A stretch of DNA of 64,000 nucleotides, from positions 1 through 64,000 of the forward strand of contig CAIQGE010000026.1 of the NCBI GenBank assembly GCA_903871335.1. Direction: 5' to 3'. Numbering within the stretch: position 1 is the first letter of the stretch; every line of letters starts with the position of its first letter. The translations under genes and the position numbers were made by a program. This stretch comes from an uncultured Actinomycetes bacterium. GTDB lineage: Bacteria; Actinomycetota; Acidimicrobiia; Acidimicrobiales; RAAP-2. Of the stretch, positions 27,563 to 35,782 are shown in pieces. The notes beneath the pieces are model-generated. The model saw only the letters and a list, made by a program, of their open reading frames with translations, was not told the DNA's origin and ran no database searches.

Positions 27563-27604
27563 GCCGGATTTAGGGAGAGAGGCTCAGGCCGGACTCCGAG
27601 AGGG
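27563..27604 (+). repeat. Left inverted repeat of the AbiE-like island
   Basis: Starts GCCGGATTTAGGGAGAG, continues GCTCAGGCCGG and ends TCCGAGAGGG. The inverse complement of 29601-29640 matches except for one A/T, a 2-nt insertion (AG), two mismatches after GCCGG and the last base. Confidence 0.8.
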
Positions 27605-27798
27605 CTCGATCGTCAAGCCCTCGCTGTCGGGTCGCGCACAGGGCTTCGGCAACATGACACGCACCAAACGTCTGTTGGATCTGATGGTGCTTAGAGCCGA
27701 CGGCGTCTTCGACCTCTTCGCATCACGAGGCCGATACCTATGGCAACAGGGCGATCAGATCCCTGCTCATGGGCTATCGAGGCGTCCCTCTTGGGTAA

Positions 27799-27853
27799 GT
27801 ACAAGTTTCCTGACAAAAAGAAAGCCTGCTGCGTTTTGTCAGGTACCTTGTAC
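27799..27853. promoter_or_regulatory. Large perfect inverted repeat, probable AbiEi operator
   Basis: GTACAAG (27799-27805), three bases, CCTGACAAAA (27809-27818), a 15-nt spacer, then TTTTGTCAGG (27834-27843), three bases and CTTGTAC (27847-27853). Both arms are exact complements. It ends three bases before the AbiEi GTG start. AbiEi-type antitoxins are known to repress their operon at paired inverted repeats, so autoregulation is likely. Confidence 0.72.
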
Positions 27854-27856
27854 AGC

Positions 27857-28651
27857 GTGCAACGTGATGACCTAATCCTTCGTGAGCTCCATCGAACGGC
27901 AGCCGACGCCGGTCGACGGGGTATCTCCATCCCTTCGGAAGATCTGGCCGCACTCCTGAGGATTGCCCCGAGTCGAGCAGCCGCTCAGAAGGCGGTCCAG
28001 TGGCTGGTCCAGTCCGGACGAGTCGTTCGAGTGCGAAAGGACCTCCTCGTCCTGCCGGAGGCCACTGGCCACCTCGTCGTGGACATGGTTGATCTGGTCG
28101 ACGCTGTCGCCCGTCGGCCATACCTGATCACCGCCGGGCGCGCCCTCGAGCACTACGACCTCACCGACCAGCACTTCTTCGGCCTGTCCGTGCTCACGAC
28201 CGATCAGATTGAGCCCCTGAAGTTTCGAGGACAGACGGCCAAATTTTTCCAGACGAGCCCGGAACACATCTGGGGAGCGGGTCGAGGGTCCGGTCCGAGG
28301 CATGCGCTGCCTGAGCGAGCGATCGTCGACTCACTGAACCACCCCCGATACGGCGTCTCGTTGAGCCAGACCATTGATGCTCTGCTGATGGCCTCTGATC
28401 GAGAACCGAAGTTCCTCGATCGGCTTCACCGGACGGTTGTTCGATGCAACTCTCCAGCAGCTGCTCGGCGCGTCGGTCTAGTTGTCGAGCGGTTCCTCGG
28501 ATCCGAGGCAGCAGCCCCGTTCCAAGACCTGATCGGACAGAACCGATCACCAGTGCTCATGCGGCCACGGGGCAAGAGCGAAGGTGAGCTTGACGCTACG
28601 TGGCGGGTCAACGTGAACGCGCTGCTCGAGCCCGAACGAGTGCGGGCGTGA
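27857..28651 (+). CDS. AbiEi-like antitoxin/transcriptional repressor of a type IV toxin-antitoxin system
   Basis: A 264-aa protein. The N-terminus (MQRDDLILRELHRTA, then LAALLRIAPSRAAAQKAVQWLVQSGRVVRVR) reads as a winged helix-turn-helix, and the LVVD and RPYLITAGRALEHYDL region matches AbiEi antitoxins. AbiEi represses its operon and protects against AbiEii. I chose GTG 27857 because it directly follows the palindrome and aligns with the start of the HTH domain; the longer frame runs back through the operator. Its stop overlaps the downstream toxin frame (GTGA at 28648). Confidence 0.8.
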   Translation: MQRDDLILRELHRTAADAGRRGISIPSEDLAALLRIAPSRAAAQKAVQWLVQSGRVVRVRKDLLVLPEATGHLVVDMVDLVDAVARRPYLITAGRALEHYDLTDQHFFGLSVLTTDQIEPLKFRGQTAKFFQTSPEHIWGAGRGSGPRHALPERAIVDSLNHPRYGVSLSQTIDALLMASDREPKFLDRLHRTVVRCNSPAAARRVGLVVERFLGSEAAAPFQDLIGQNRSPVLMRPRGKSEGELDATWRVNVNALLEPERVRA

Positions 28652-29454
28652 GTCCCTCTCAACTGCGCCGCCAGTGGGGGAGCTCGAGTGAGCTCATGGA
28701 CCTGCTCGAAGCGATGCCGTGAGGTTCGGTCGTCGCCGTCCGTGACTTCGCACTCCTCACCCTGGCTGGGCAGTTGGCGATGAAGTTCCAGGGAGAGCTG
28801 GCATTCAAGGGAGGCTTCGTGCTGCGCCATGCGCACGGCGTGCACCGCGTCAGCAGGGACGTTGACGCAACGCGTCATTCTCCCGCCAAGCACAAGTTCG
28901 ACGCAGACGAGGTTGCTCAGGCCATTCGCGACGCGAGCATCCACAACGTCGTTCGGTTCCAGCCCGAGGCGACTACGACTGACTCCTCCAAGAGCCTGGA
29001 CTTTGACCACGTCGATGTCATCGGCACGGACTTCCCCAAAAGCAAGGTGCAGGTCGAGGTGAGCTACCGCGAAGCGCTGATCGACGAACCGGAGATTGCG
29101 AACATCGGCACCCCGTTCTACGCGCCTTTCGAGATACTCACCTTGACGAAGGAGGAGATGGCCGCGGAGAAGCTCCGCGCTATCGCTCAACGTCTGCGAA
29201 CGACTGACCTGGCGGATCTTGCGTGGCTTCTGTCGGCGACGCGGGACAGCGACGACCACATCGCTGAGATGGCGGTCGAGAAGTTCAAGCTCGTGAGCGC
29301 TGGCCGCGAAAACAAGCTCAAGCGAGTCGAGAGCCGCCTCGCTGAGATGGCGGAATCGTACGACAATGAGGTCCCCTTGTTGTTCCCCGCGGCCCCTTCC
29401 TACAACGACGCTATGGCGGTAGTCGCGCCACGTCTGAAGAGGCTGGTCCCGTAG
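28648..29454 (+). pseudogene. AbiEii-like nucleotidyltransferase toxin, interrupted by an in-frame TGA
   Basis: The frame that opens at GTG 28648, overlapping AbiEi by 4 nt, runs 24 codons and then hits TGA at 28720-28722. It continues in the same frame to 29454 as DFALLTLAGQLA, FKGGFVLRH, SRDVDAT and EKLRA, the DUF1814/AbiEii nucleotidyltransferase pattern (GGFVLR plus DxD). The full-length protein would be about 268 aa. Unless read through, translation must begin inside at TTG 28774 (or ATG 28780), losing the first 40 residues. The toxin is therefore probably inactive, though a sequencing error could also explain the stop. Confidence 0.75.
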
Positions 29455-29600
29455 CCGGCTCCGGGCACGAGTTCTTGAACATTGAGTAGTCCACGACGGG
29501 GTACGACTCCGGGCACTGAGCACCACCCCAGATGCAAGTGGTCCCAGGGTTTGGGCTGCGTGCCGTGCGCTGCCGCCTGCTTGCTCGAGCCCCGCTCGGG

Positions 29601-29640
29601 TCCTCTCGGAAGCCGGCCTGAGCCTCTCCCTAATTCCGGC
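29601..29640 (-). repeat. Right inverted repeat of the AbiE-like island
   Basis: Read on the minus strand it starts GCCGGAATTAGGGAGAG, continues GCTCAGGCCGG and ends TCCGAGAGGA, matching the left repeat. Confidence 0.8.
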
Positions 29641-29855
29641 CGCTGGGCCACTTCGAGGACTACATCAACTCGCATCTCCACTAAACGCGGAACGGAGGAA
29701 CTTCGAACCGCACGCGAGTTCGGAATCGTTGACGTCGCGGCGAATGTGTTGAATCTCCTCATTGCCGTATTGGCCGACCGCGATGTCCACACACCGTCGG
29801 GGTGTCACGAGGGAGGACGTTGCAGGTCTCGGCGTGGCGGCGGAGCGCCGCGAGT

Positions 29856-29879
29856 GATGCGTACAGTGAGGTACGCATC
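29856..29879. promoter_or_regulatory. Perfect 9-bp inverted repeat before the YbjQ-like cluster
   Basis: GATGCGTAC (29856-29864), spacer AGTGAG, GTACGCATC (29871-29879). It lies 14 bp before GTG 29894, overlapping the ribosome-binding region (GAGAGGGG). It could be an operator or a 5' UTR hairpin. Confidence 0.55.
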
Positions 29880-29893
29880 GAGAGGGGTTGAGG

Positions 29894-30244
29894 GTGGCGA
29901 GTCTTGTCGTCGAGGGTGACCAACTGGTCGTCCGGTTGAGTACGGCCGAGCACCTCGAATCTCTCCGGGGGGACGTGAGCGTGCCCTTGTCGTCCGTGCG
30001 GTCCGTCGAGATTCTCGAGAACGCGATGGGCGCCATCCACGGCATTCGGTTCGGCACGGGGGTGCCGGGGATTCTGGCGGTGGGGACTTTTACGTCGCCG
30101 TCAACGCGCATCTTTGGCGTCGTTCATCACGCCGAACGTCGGGGAGTGCGCGTCACGCTCATTGATGCCGAATTTGACGAACTCGTCATTAGTTGTCGAG
30201 ATCCCGAAGGCGTTGCGGGCAGTCTTCCGGTCCCCCCTGCATGA
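29894..30244 (+). CDS. Hypothetical protein, beta-rich, first gene of the YbjQ-like cluster
   Basis: A 116-aa protein of unknown function: LVVEGDQLVVRLSTAEHLES, PLSSVRSVEILENAMGAIHG and IFGVVHHAERRGVRVTLID give alternating short strands and a central helix, resembling small bacterial PH-like domains. I chose GTG 29894 because GAGGGG precedes it by about 7 nt. It is 71 bp upstream of the next gene of the same cluster. Its role is unknown. Confidence 0.65.
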   Translation: MASLVVEGDQLVVRLSTAEHLESLRGDVSVPLSSVRSVEILENAMGAIHGIRFGTGVPGILAVGTFTSPSTRIFGVVHHAERRGVRVTLIDAEFDELVISCRDPEGVAGSLPVPPA

Positions 30245-30315
30245 CGTGGGCGGAACGGTGACGCTCCAGTGCCGTGTGCGCCAGCCGCGAACGGCTCGCT
30301 TGTAGAGTCGGATCA

Positions 30316-30714
30316 ATGTCTCCACTCGATGATTCGTACGATCTCGCCGTCGCCGCGGCGTCGTTGCGCGCGAGTTCTGGTGATCTCCACGCTCTCCTGC
30401 GCTCGCTCAGTGAATTGTTGGCGGACGCATTGGGTGATCGACTGCACGTGGAACGTGCCGGCGGGCTCTTTCGTAAGTCGGACAAGATTGCCTCGGTGCG
30501 CGTGACGCTGTCCGGGGATCAATTCGACGCCGTTATGGAGGGCACCACCGTACGGTGCAGTGTCGGGCACTTCTCGGGCGGCATCAAGATCCGCAGCGAA
30601 AGCATGGCGATGGAAGATTGGCTTGTTCGCCTCCTTCAGGAATTGCAAAAAGAAGCGGCCCACAATGCCGCCGCGCAGAACGCGCTCGAAAACATTGTTA
30701 TCGGAGGACACTGA
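30316..30714 (+). CDS. Hypothetical protein of the YbjQ-like cluster
   Basis: A 132-aa protein: an N-terminal helical half (ASLRASSGDLHALLRSLSELL), a beta-rich centre (VRVTLSGDQFDAVMEG) and a C-terminal helix (LQELQKEAAHNAAAQ). No family recognised. I chose ATG 30316, as upstream starts lack support. Its TGA shares one base with the ATG of the next gene (30714), so they are translationally coupled. Confidence 0.7.
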   Translation: MSPLDDSYDLAVAAASLRASSGDLHALLRSLSELLADALGDRLHVERAGGLFRKSDKIASVRVTLSGDQFDAVMEGTTVRCSVGHFSGGIKIRSESMAMEDWLVRLLQELQKEAAHNAAAQNALENIVIGGH

Positions 30715-31511
30715 TGGCGAACGAGAAGAGTGATCTACCCGAAGCAACCGGCCACCGGCTCGAAGAACTCGAAAAGGGCCTATTCACGTCCGATCTCTCG
30801 GTCAATGAATTCCTCCTCGTCAAGGAAGCTGGCTTTCATCCCGTTGGCTTCGTGATGGGGTCATCGATTTATCACATTGGTATTCAAACGAGAAAGTGGG
30901 GTCAAAGTCAGGAACTCACGAAACTGACCGAGGCCATGTATAACGCTCGTGAACTCGCGATGACTCGCATGGAGGAAGAAGCGGCCGAGCTGGGCGCCGA
31001 CGGTGTTGTCGGCGTGCGTCTCGACGTCAACTACTACGAGTGGGGTTCTGACGCGGCGGAGTTCATTGCCGTGGGTACCGCGGTCAAGGCCGAAGACGGC
31101 GTGTCGCGACTGAATGCCCTCGGCAAGCCGTTCACCAGCGACCTCTCGGGTCAAGACTTTTGGACGCTCAACCAAACGGGGTACGCCCCGCAGGGACTCG
31201 TGATGGGGACGTGCGTGTACCACATTGCTCACCGCGGACTGGGGGCAACTCTGGGTTCCGCCGGCAAGAACGTCGAGCTGCCGAACTTCACTCAGGCCCT
31301 CTACGAAGCGCGCGAGTTGGCGATGACGCGCATGCAGGACGAGGCGAATCGTCTCGGAGCGTCCGGCATTGTCGGGGTGCGTCTCGAAGAGAAGTCGCAC
31401 CAGTGGGGTTCACACACCATTGAATTCTTGGCGCTCGGCACCGCAGTCGACAAGACCGGAGCCCCTCTCACACTCACGCGCCCGACGACGATCATTTCGC
31501 TGGATAACTAG
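30714..31511 (+). CDS. YbjQ/UPF0145-like protein, two domains (tandem copy A)
   Basis: A 265-aa protein with two repeats. Repeat one: KGLFTSDLSVNEFLL, GFHPVGFVMGSSIYHIG, ELAMTRMEEEAAELGADGVV. Repeat two: KPFTSDLSGQDFW, GLVMGTCVYHIA, ELAMTRMQDEANRLGASGIV. These are the core features of the YbjQ (heavy-metal-binding-like) fold. Function in this fused form is unknown. The start is fixed by the overlap with the preceding gene; the stop overlaps the next GTG at 31511. Confidence 0.78.
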   Translation: MANEKSDLPEATGHRLEELEKGLFTSDLSVNEFLLVKEAGFHPVGFVMGSSIYHIGIQTRKWGQSQELTKLTEAMYNARELAMTRMEEEAAELGADGVVGVRLDVNYYEWGSDAAEFIAVGTAVKAEDGVSRLNALGKPFTSDLSGQDFWTLNQTGYAPQGLVMGTCVYHIAHRGLGATLGSAGKNVELPNFTQALYEARELAMTRMQDEANRLGASGIVGVRLEEKSHQWGSHTIEFLALGTAVDKTGAPLTLTRPTTIISLDN

Positions 31512-32407
31512 TGACGAGCGAACCGACCGACCTGCCGGAAGCGGCCGAACGGCGAATGGCGTCCGGAGCGTTTTCCTCGGGGCTGAGCGTGGCGGACTTC
31601 GCGGCGTGCTTGGAAATGGGGCTCGAACCGGTTGGTTTCGCGCAAGGATTCTGCGCGATGCAGTGGAGTCCGTTGGGTTCCACGATGTCCACAGCGATGT
31701 CACCATCCCGATCGAGCAGTGGGGGTGGCTACAACGAAACGTTCACCTGCCCGCACGGCTTCGTGTCGAACGATCACCGTCAGTGGGGCCAGAACTATGA
31801 ACAGACCTGGTACGAATCAGCGTGGCGCACGGGATTCGACGCGGCCCTCCAGCGAATGGTGGAAGAGGCGACCGAAGCGGGTGCGCACGGTGTCGTGGGT
31901 GTTGTTGATTCCCAGCACGTCATGGGCGACGGGTATCTCCTCGAATTCCACTTGAGCGGCACGGCGGTCAAAGTTCCCGGGGCTCCCGCGCTGCAGCAGG
32001 CACCCTTTACGACGTATCTCGCCGGTCAGCGCTTGGCGAAGGTGATCGAGGCGGGGTTCGCTCCCGTCGGTGTCATTGCGACACTCTCGTCGGTGCGTAT
32101 GTGGCCCTACTGCATCACCGAATACCAAATGCACGGAACGGGACTGTCGATGTACGGATCGGGCGTTTCGTCCTCGGAAGTCGATCAGGTCGTCACTGCC
32201 AAGACGCGGAGCCGTCAGATTGCCCGAGAAGCGGCGCGTCGATCACTGCACGGCGATTCACTGCACGGCGCTCGCGTCACCATCAGCGAACGTGAATACG
32301 GTCAGGGCGAGATCGATTATCACACGGTGATTCGGGGCAATCGGATTCGGCGGTTTCAGGATTTCGTCGCCCTGCCTGTTCCTCAACCCACGGTGCGACT
32401 CTCGTGA
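31511..32407 (+). CDS. YbjQ/UPF0145-like protein, two domains, divergent (tandem copy B)
   Basis: A 298-aa protein with the same two-domain plan (GAFSSGLSVADFAA then GFAQGFCAMQW; PFTTYLAGQRLAKV then VGVIATLSSVRMW) but weaker matches and an insertion with GGGYNETFTCPHG. It probably binds a partner rather than acting as an enzyme. It starts at GTG 31511 on the last base of the preceding stop. Its end overlaps the next gene by 4 nt. Confidence 0.74.
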   Translation: MTSEPTDLPEAAERRMASGAFSSGLSVADFAACLEMGLEPVGFAQGFCAMQWSPLGSTMSTAMSPSRSSSGGGYNETFTCPHGFVSNDHRQWGQNYEQTWYESAWRTGFDAALQRMVEEATEAGAHGVVGVVDSQHVMGDGYLLEFHLSGTAVKVPGAPALQQAPFTTYLAGQRLAKVIEAGFAPVGVIATLSSVRMWPYCITEYQMHGTGLSMYGSGVSSSEVDQVVTAKTRSRQIAREAARRSLHGDSLHGARVTISEREYGQGEIDYHTVIRGNRIRRFQDFVALPVPQPTVRLS

Positions 32408-33246
32408 GTGGACTTACCCCAACGAACGGAGACTTCGATCTCCCCAGCGCCATGAGAGCGGCCCTCGCCGCGTACAGCGGGGGCCCCGGTTCGGGCAAGG
32501 GCACAACCTCGGACCTTTCAATGGACGAAGAACTCAATTTGCACTCCATTGGTTGGGAGCCCGTCGAGTTCGTGAGTGGACTATCGGTCTATTCCACGCC
32601 ACCGATGACCTGGACCTGGGGCCAGGGAGAGATTTCGGCGGCCTCGTATTCGCACCAACAAGCCTTCTCTACCGCCATGGCCCGACTCCACCGCGAAGCG
32701 GCCGCCGCGGGCGCGCACGGCGTCGTGGGGGTGGAGGTAGAGCGCACTATTCACGCGTCGCACACCGAAATTTCCCTGATGGGAACCGCGGTGCGCCCGG
32801 TGGGTTCCGCGCCCATTGACGCCGAACGCGTCTTCACCTCTGACCTGTCGGCGCGTGACTTCACGTTGTTGATGGTCGCGGGTTGGGAACCGTTGGGTCT
32901 CGCGGCGGGAGCGTCCTTCGTCTTTGCACCACGCCGCTCGATGGGTGCAGTTCTTAGTCAGCAGACGCAAAATGTCGAACTGACGAATTTCACCGAAGCG
33001 ATGTACTCCGCGCGCGAGACAGCAATGGAACGGATGCAGTCCGCCGCCCTCGCGATGCACGGGACCGGTGTCGTTGAGGTCAAAGTGTTCGAAGGTCCGA
33101 TGTACTTTGCGTCGCACGCCGTCGGCTTCACCGCGTGGGGCACGGTGGTGCGACTGCGCGAAGATGAACACCGGCGTGTGTCACCCACCATGGTCGTCTC
33201 AGTGGACGACGACGATGTGCTGTTCCGCGCCGAGACGCTCGGCTAG
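32404..33246 (+). CDS. YbjQ/UPF0145-like protein, two domains (tandem copy C)
   Basis: A 280-aa protein. Repeat one: TTSDLSMDEELNL, PVEFVSGLSVYSTP, REAAAAGAHGVV. Repeat two: VFTSDLSARDFTLL, PLGLAAGASFVFAP, ERMQSAALAMHGTGVV. Third tandem paralogue in a row. GTG 32404 overlaps the stop of copy B (GTGA). It is more similar to copy A than to B. Confidence 0.76.
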   Translation: MSGLTPTNGDFDLPSAMRAALAAYSGGPGSGKGTTSDLSMDEELNLHSIGWEPVEFVSGLSVYSTPPMTWTWGQGEISAASYSHQQAFSTAMARLHREAAAAGAHGVVGVEVERTIHASHTEISLMGTAVRPVGSAPIDAERVFTSDLSARDFTLLMVAGWEPLGLAAGASFVFAPRRSMGAVLSQQTQNVELTNFTEAMYSARETAMERMQSAALAMHGTGVVEVKVFEGPMYFASHAVGFTAWGTVVRLREDEHRRVSPTMVVSVDDDDVLFRAETLG

Positions 33247-33295
33247 TCCGTCGTTGAAGGATCGGTCGCGAGGGTCGTTGGATGATGTGGGTGAC

Positions 33296-33937
33296 GTGAG
33301 CTTGTCGGACGATGACAGCCACGCCTTGGGGATCCCCCACGAGTGGCGGCAGAACTGGACCACGTCGAGCCACGCGCACTATGGCGAGTTAATCGACGTG
33401 AGCACGCGCACAATCTGGCTGTCGTGTGAACCCATGTCGCCGAGTGACTTCGAACAGCTCACGCCACCAATTGGTTTTGAAAAGTCGGGTGTCGGGCGCA
33501 CGGTGCACGACGCCGCCGTCTTTTTGCGCTCGCCCGGTGCGAGCACGAATGGTCCACTGGAGACCATGATGGTCGAAGGCCGCGAGTTCGCCTTCGTGGC
33601 ACAGCCGGGACGGGGTTCGATGAGCGCTCCGAACGTCTTCCTCGTCGACGTGGAAAAACACCATCGCGTGCTCTATCGCGCGGGACGAGTCGTCGAAGTG
33701 CTTCGCGATGAATGCGGTACTGACCTCGTTCTCCAGATCACCGAGGCGCAACGACCGGGGAGCGTCAACGTCAACGAGCGACTCCTCCCGCAGGGGTGGA
33801 CGTCACGGTTCGTGACCTTCAGCGTCACGACGGTGCTCGACGTGTCCTCACCGGCGCGCATTGCATCATTTTCGAACGGCCACGTCTTTCACGGTCCCGT
33901 GGTGGTGCCGGAGACGTCGTCGGAATCGGCCTACTGA
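33296..33937 (+). CDS. Hypothetical protein downstream of the YbjQ-like cluster
   Basis: A 213-aa protein with alternating strands (VHDAAVFLRSPG, FAFVAQPGRGSM, VVPETSSESAY). No family recognised. The frame continues upstream, overlapping copy C; I chose GTG 33296 for lack of overlap, with weak support for a ribosome-binding site. It is probably the last gene of the same transcript. Confidence 0.6.
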   Translation: MSLSDDDSHALGIPHEWRQNWTTSSHAHYGELIDVSTRTIWLSCEPMSPSDFEQLTPPIGFEKSGVGRTVHDAAVFLRSPGASTNGPLETMMVEGREFAFVAQPGRGSMSAPNVFLVDVEKHHRVLYRAGRVVEVLRDECGTDLVLQITEAQRPGSVNVNERLLPQGWTSRFVTFSVTTVLDVSSPARIASFSNGHVFHGPVVVPETSSESAY

Positions 33938-34362
33938 CCCATCGGCGTGGCGATCATCCACCGGATGCCGAAACGATCCAAGCAAACCGACCAGTAGGAG
34001 CCCCAGGGCTGGTCCGCCGGGGCCTGCTCTTCGGTACCCGCAGCGAGTCCGGCGAAGAGACGGTCGACTTCTTCCTTGGTGTCAACTTCGATCATGATCG
34101 TCGTGTTGTTACCAATGCGACATTCCATACCCATTGACGAGAGCATGTCGGTGGCCATCAGGACGTGGCCGTTGGTGATTTCGAGTTCCATATGCATGAT
34201 GCGCTGGGCGTCGTCGGCGGAGAGCTCCGGTCCTCCCGGCATGGGCATGTCACCGAAACGAACGAAGGGACCAACGAACGAGGTTCCGAAGAGGTCGCGA
34301 TAGTGAGTGAATGCTTCCTCGGTAGTGCCTTGAAAGTTGAGGTAGGTGCAAACGCGGGCCAC
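33931..34362 (-). CDS. VOC-family (PhnB-like glyoxalase/bleomycin-resistance fold) protein
   Basis: A 143-aa protein of the PhnB-like VOC type: YLNFQGTTEEAFTHYRDLFG at the start, MHMELEITNGHVLMA in the middle and a C-terminal DRFGIRWMI. These small proteins bind a metal ion or small hydrophobic ligand; the substrate is unknown. It overlaps the stop of the convergent gene by 7 nt. Confidence 0.85.
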   Translation of the reverse strand: MARVCTYLNFQGTTEEAFTHYRDLFGTSFVGPFVRFGDMPMPGGPELSADDAQRIMHMELEITNGHVLMATDMLSSMGMECRIGNNTTIMIEVDTKEEVDRLFAGLAAGTEEQAPADQPWGSYWSVCLDRFGIRWMIATPMGQ

Positions 34363-34487
34363 GGGTGTCTCCGTTCAGAAAGGGAATCGCCGAAGTGTAG
34401 GAGATGGACGGGCACGGCGTTCTGTGGCGGTGTGGCGTCTCTCGCGCACTTAGCGAGACGCGTGCGGATGGGTACTCTGGTCACCTC

Positions 34488-35093
34488 ATGAACGCGGTAC
34501 TCGCCGGTCTTCTCACCGGCCTCTCTCTCATTGTCGCGATCGGGGCGCAAAACGCCTACGTACTCCGTCTCGGTCTCACGCGGACGTACGTGGGTCTGGC
34601 CGTTGTGATCTGTGGTGTCTCCGACGTGGTCTTGATTTTCGCTGGTGTGGCCGGCATTGGTGGCATCGTCCATCAATTTCCGGGGGTGCTGAGTGCCCTC
34701 AAGATCGTGGGCACCCTGTACCTGCTTTTCTACGGCCTGCGCTGTTTTTGGCGCGCTCGACGTCCCGAGACCCTGCTGCCAACGGACCTTGCTCGAACAA
34801 CGCGTTCGAAAGTACTTCTGACCACCCTGGCCTTCACTTTCCTTAACCCCCACGTCTACCTGGACACGGTTTTGTTGCTGGGATCGATTGGGAATCAGTT
34901 CCATGCCGATCGATGGTTGTTTGCTGTCGGTGCGAGTGTCTCGTCAATCCTGTGGTTCTCCGTCCTCGGATTTGGTGCGAGGTCGGCGGCACGCCTCATG
35001 TCGCGTCCGGTCACGTGGCGAATCCTGGACGTCGGTATTGGTGTGGTCATGGTGGTCGTGGCCATCAAGATTTCACGAACACACGTGTCGTAG
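34488..35093 (+). CDS. LysE/ArgO-family amino acid exporter
   Basis: A 201-aa membrane protein with six hydrophobic segments. The LysE signature is GLSLIVAIGAQNAYVLRLGL in TM1, with FLNPHVYLDTVLL near the second half. LysE-family members export lysine, arginine or other basic amino acids. I chose ATG 34488; the upstream in-frame extension lacks a hydrophobic pattern. It reads away from the VOC gene. Confidence 0.84.
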   Translation: MNAVLAGLLTGLSLIVAIGAQNAYVLRLGLTRTYVGLAVVICGVSDVVLIFAGVAGIGGIVHQFPGVLSALKIVGTLYLLFYGLRCFWRARRPETLLPTDLARTTRSKVLLTTLAFTFLNPHVYLDTVLLLGSIGNQFHADRWLFAVGASVSSILWFSVLGFGARSAARLMSRPVTWRILDVGIGVVMVVVAIKISRTHVS

Positions 35094-35169
35094 CCGATAT
35101 CGCCCCACTGATGAACCCCTACACGTCATGGCTTTCGATGGAATCGTTTCGTGGAGCCACTCTGCGGTC

Positions 35170-35709
35170 CTAGGTGCGAGAACGCGCCGTGGGCCGTGAC
35201 GAACCATGAAGGCGATGGTGATATTTCTGGGACTCCACCTGAAGGGCAAGCCATTCGAAGTGTTGCCAGAGAAACGCCCGATCTTCCGCATCGATTCTTT
35301 CGTCCCGTAGGGCCTTGCAGACCTGAAAGCACCGATACGCAGAATTTCCGTAAAACTCAATACCGAGTCGCCGAGGAATGATTCGTTCTCTGATGAGAAG
35401 GCCATATGCGTCAAAGGACTGACCGACATGTTCAACGGCGAACTTCAAATCCTCGGGCCACTGCGAGACAGTGGGCCTCAGGGCCATGGTGACATCGGAA
35501 TGCTCCGGCAGGCCGAGTTCGAACGGCGCGTTTAACACCCGAGCACGGAGATTTCTCATCTCGGGCGATGCGAGTTCTGTTCGGATGAGGAGAAATGTTT
35601 GGCCGGTCAGCGCTCGACGGCTCACCATGATCTGCCACGCCATAGCGATCAAGGTGAACAAGAGGACGACGAGAGTGAGGGACGTGACGTTGTCCTTGAG
35701 CCACTCCAC
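35170..35709 (-). CDS. Hypothetical membrane-anchored protein (DUF4760-like)
   Basis: A 179-aa protein. One N-terminal TM helix (residues 10-30) is followed by a helical cytoplasmic domain containing LRPTVSQWPEDLKF and QHFEWLALQV. The layout recalls DUF4760-type proteins. The function is unknown. GTG 35709 is the only supported start. Confidence 0.55.
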   Translation of the reverse strand: MEWLKDNVTSLTLVVLLFTLIAMAWQIMVSRRALTGQTFLLIRTELASPEMRNLRARVLNAPFELGLPEHSDVTMALRPTVSQWPEDLKFAVEHVGQSFDAYGLLIRERIIPRRLGIEFYGNSAYRCFQVCKALRDERIDAEDRAFLWQHFEWLALQVESQKYHHRLHGSSRPTARSRT

Positions 35710-35782
35710 GCCTTCAAGATAGCCATCTCTACGTACGCTCTGCGGGAGTTGCGCTCACGAAGTGGGGGCAGCGAACGTGGGT

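Larger units (their letters stand above)
27563..29640. mobile_element. AbiE-like toxin-antitoxin island bounded by imperfect inverted repeats
   Basis: The segment from 27563 to 29640 is flanked by about 40-bp near-identical inverted repeats (27563-27604 and 29601-29640, about 36 of 40 matching, one 2-nt indel). It holds an AbiEi-like gene and an interrupted AbiEii-like gene but no transposase. It therefore looks like a non-autonomous transposon or a composite remnant that moved the toxin-antitoxin pair. I found no obvious target-site duplication. This is seen directly in the sequence; the mobility itself is inferred. Confidence 0.7.
29455..29893. other. Intergenic region with right inverted repeat and upstream site of the YbjQ cluster
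   Basis: Holds the right repeat (29601-29640) and then a spacer with no supported gene. A perfect inverted repeat occupies 29856-29879 just before the first gene of the YbjQ-like cluster. Confidence 0.5.
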
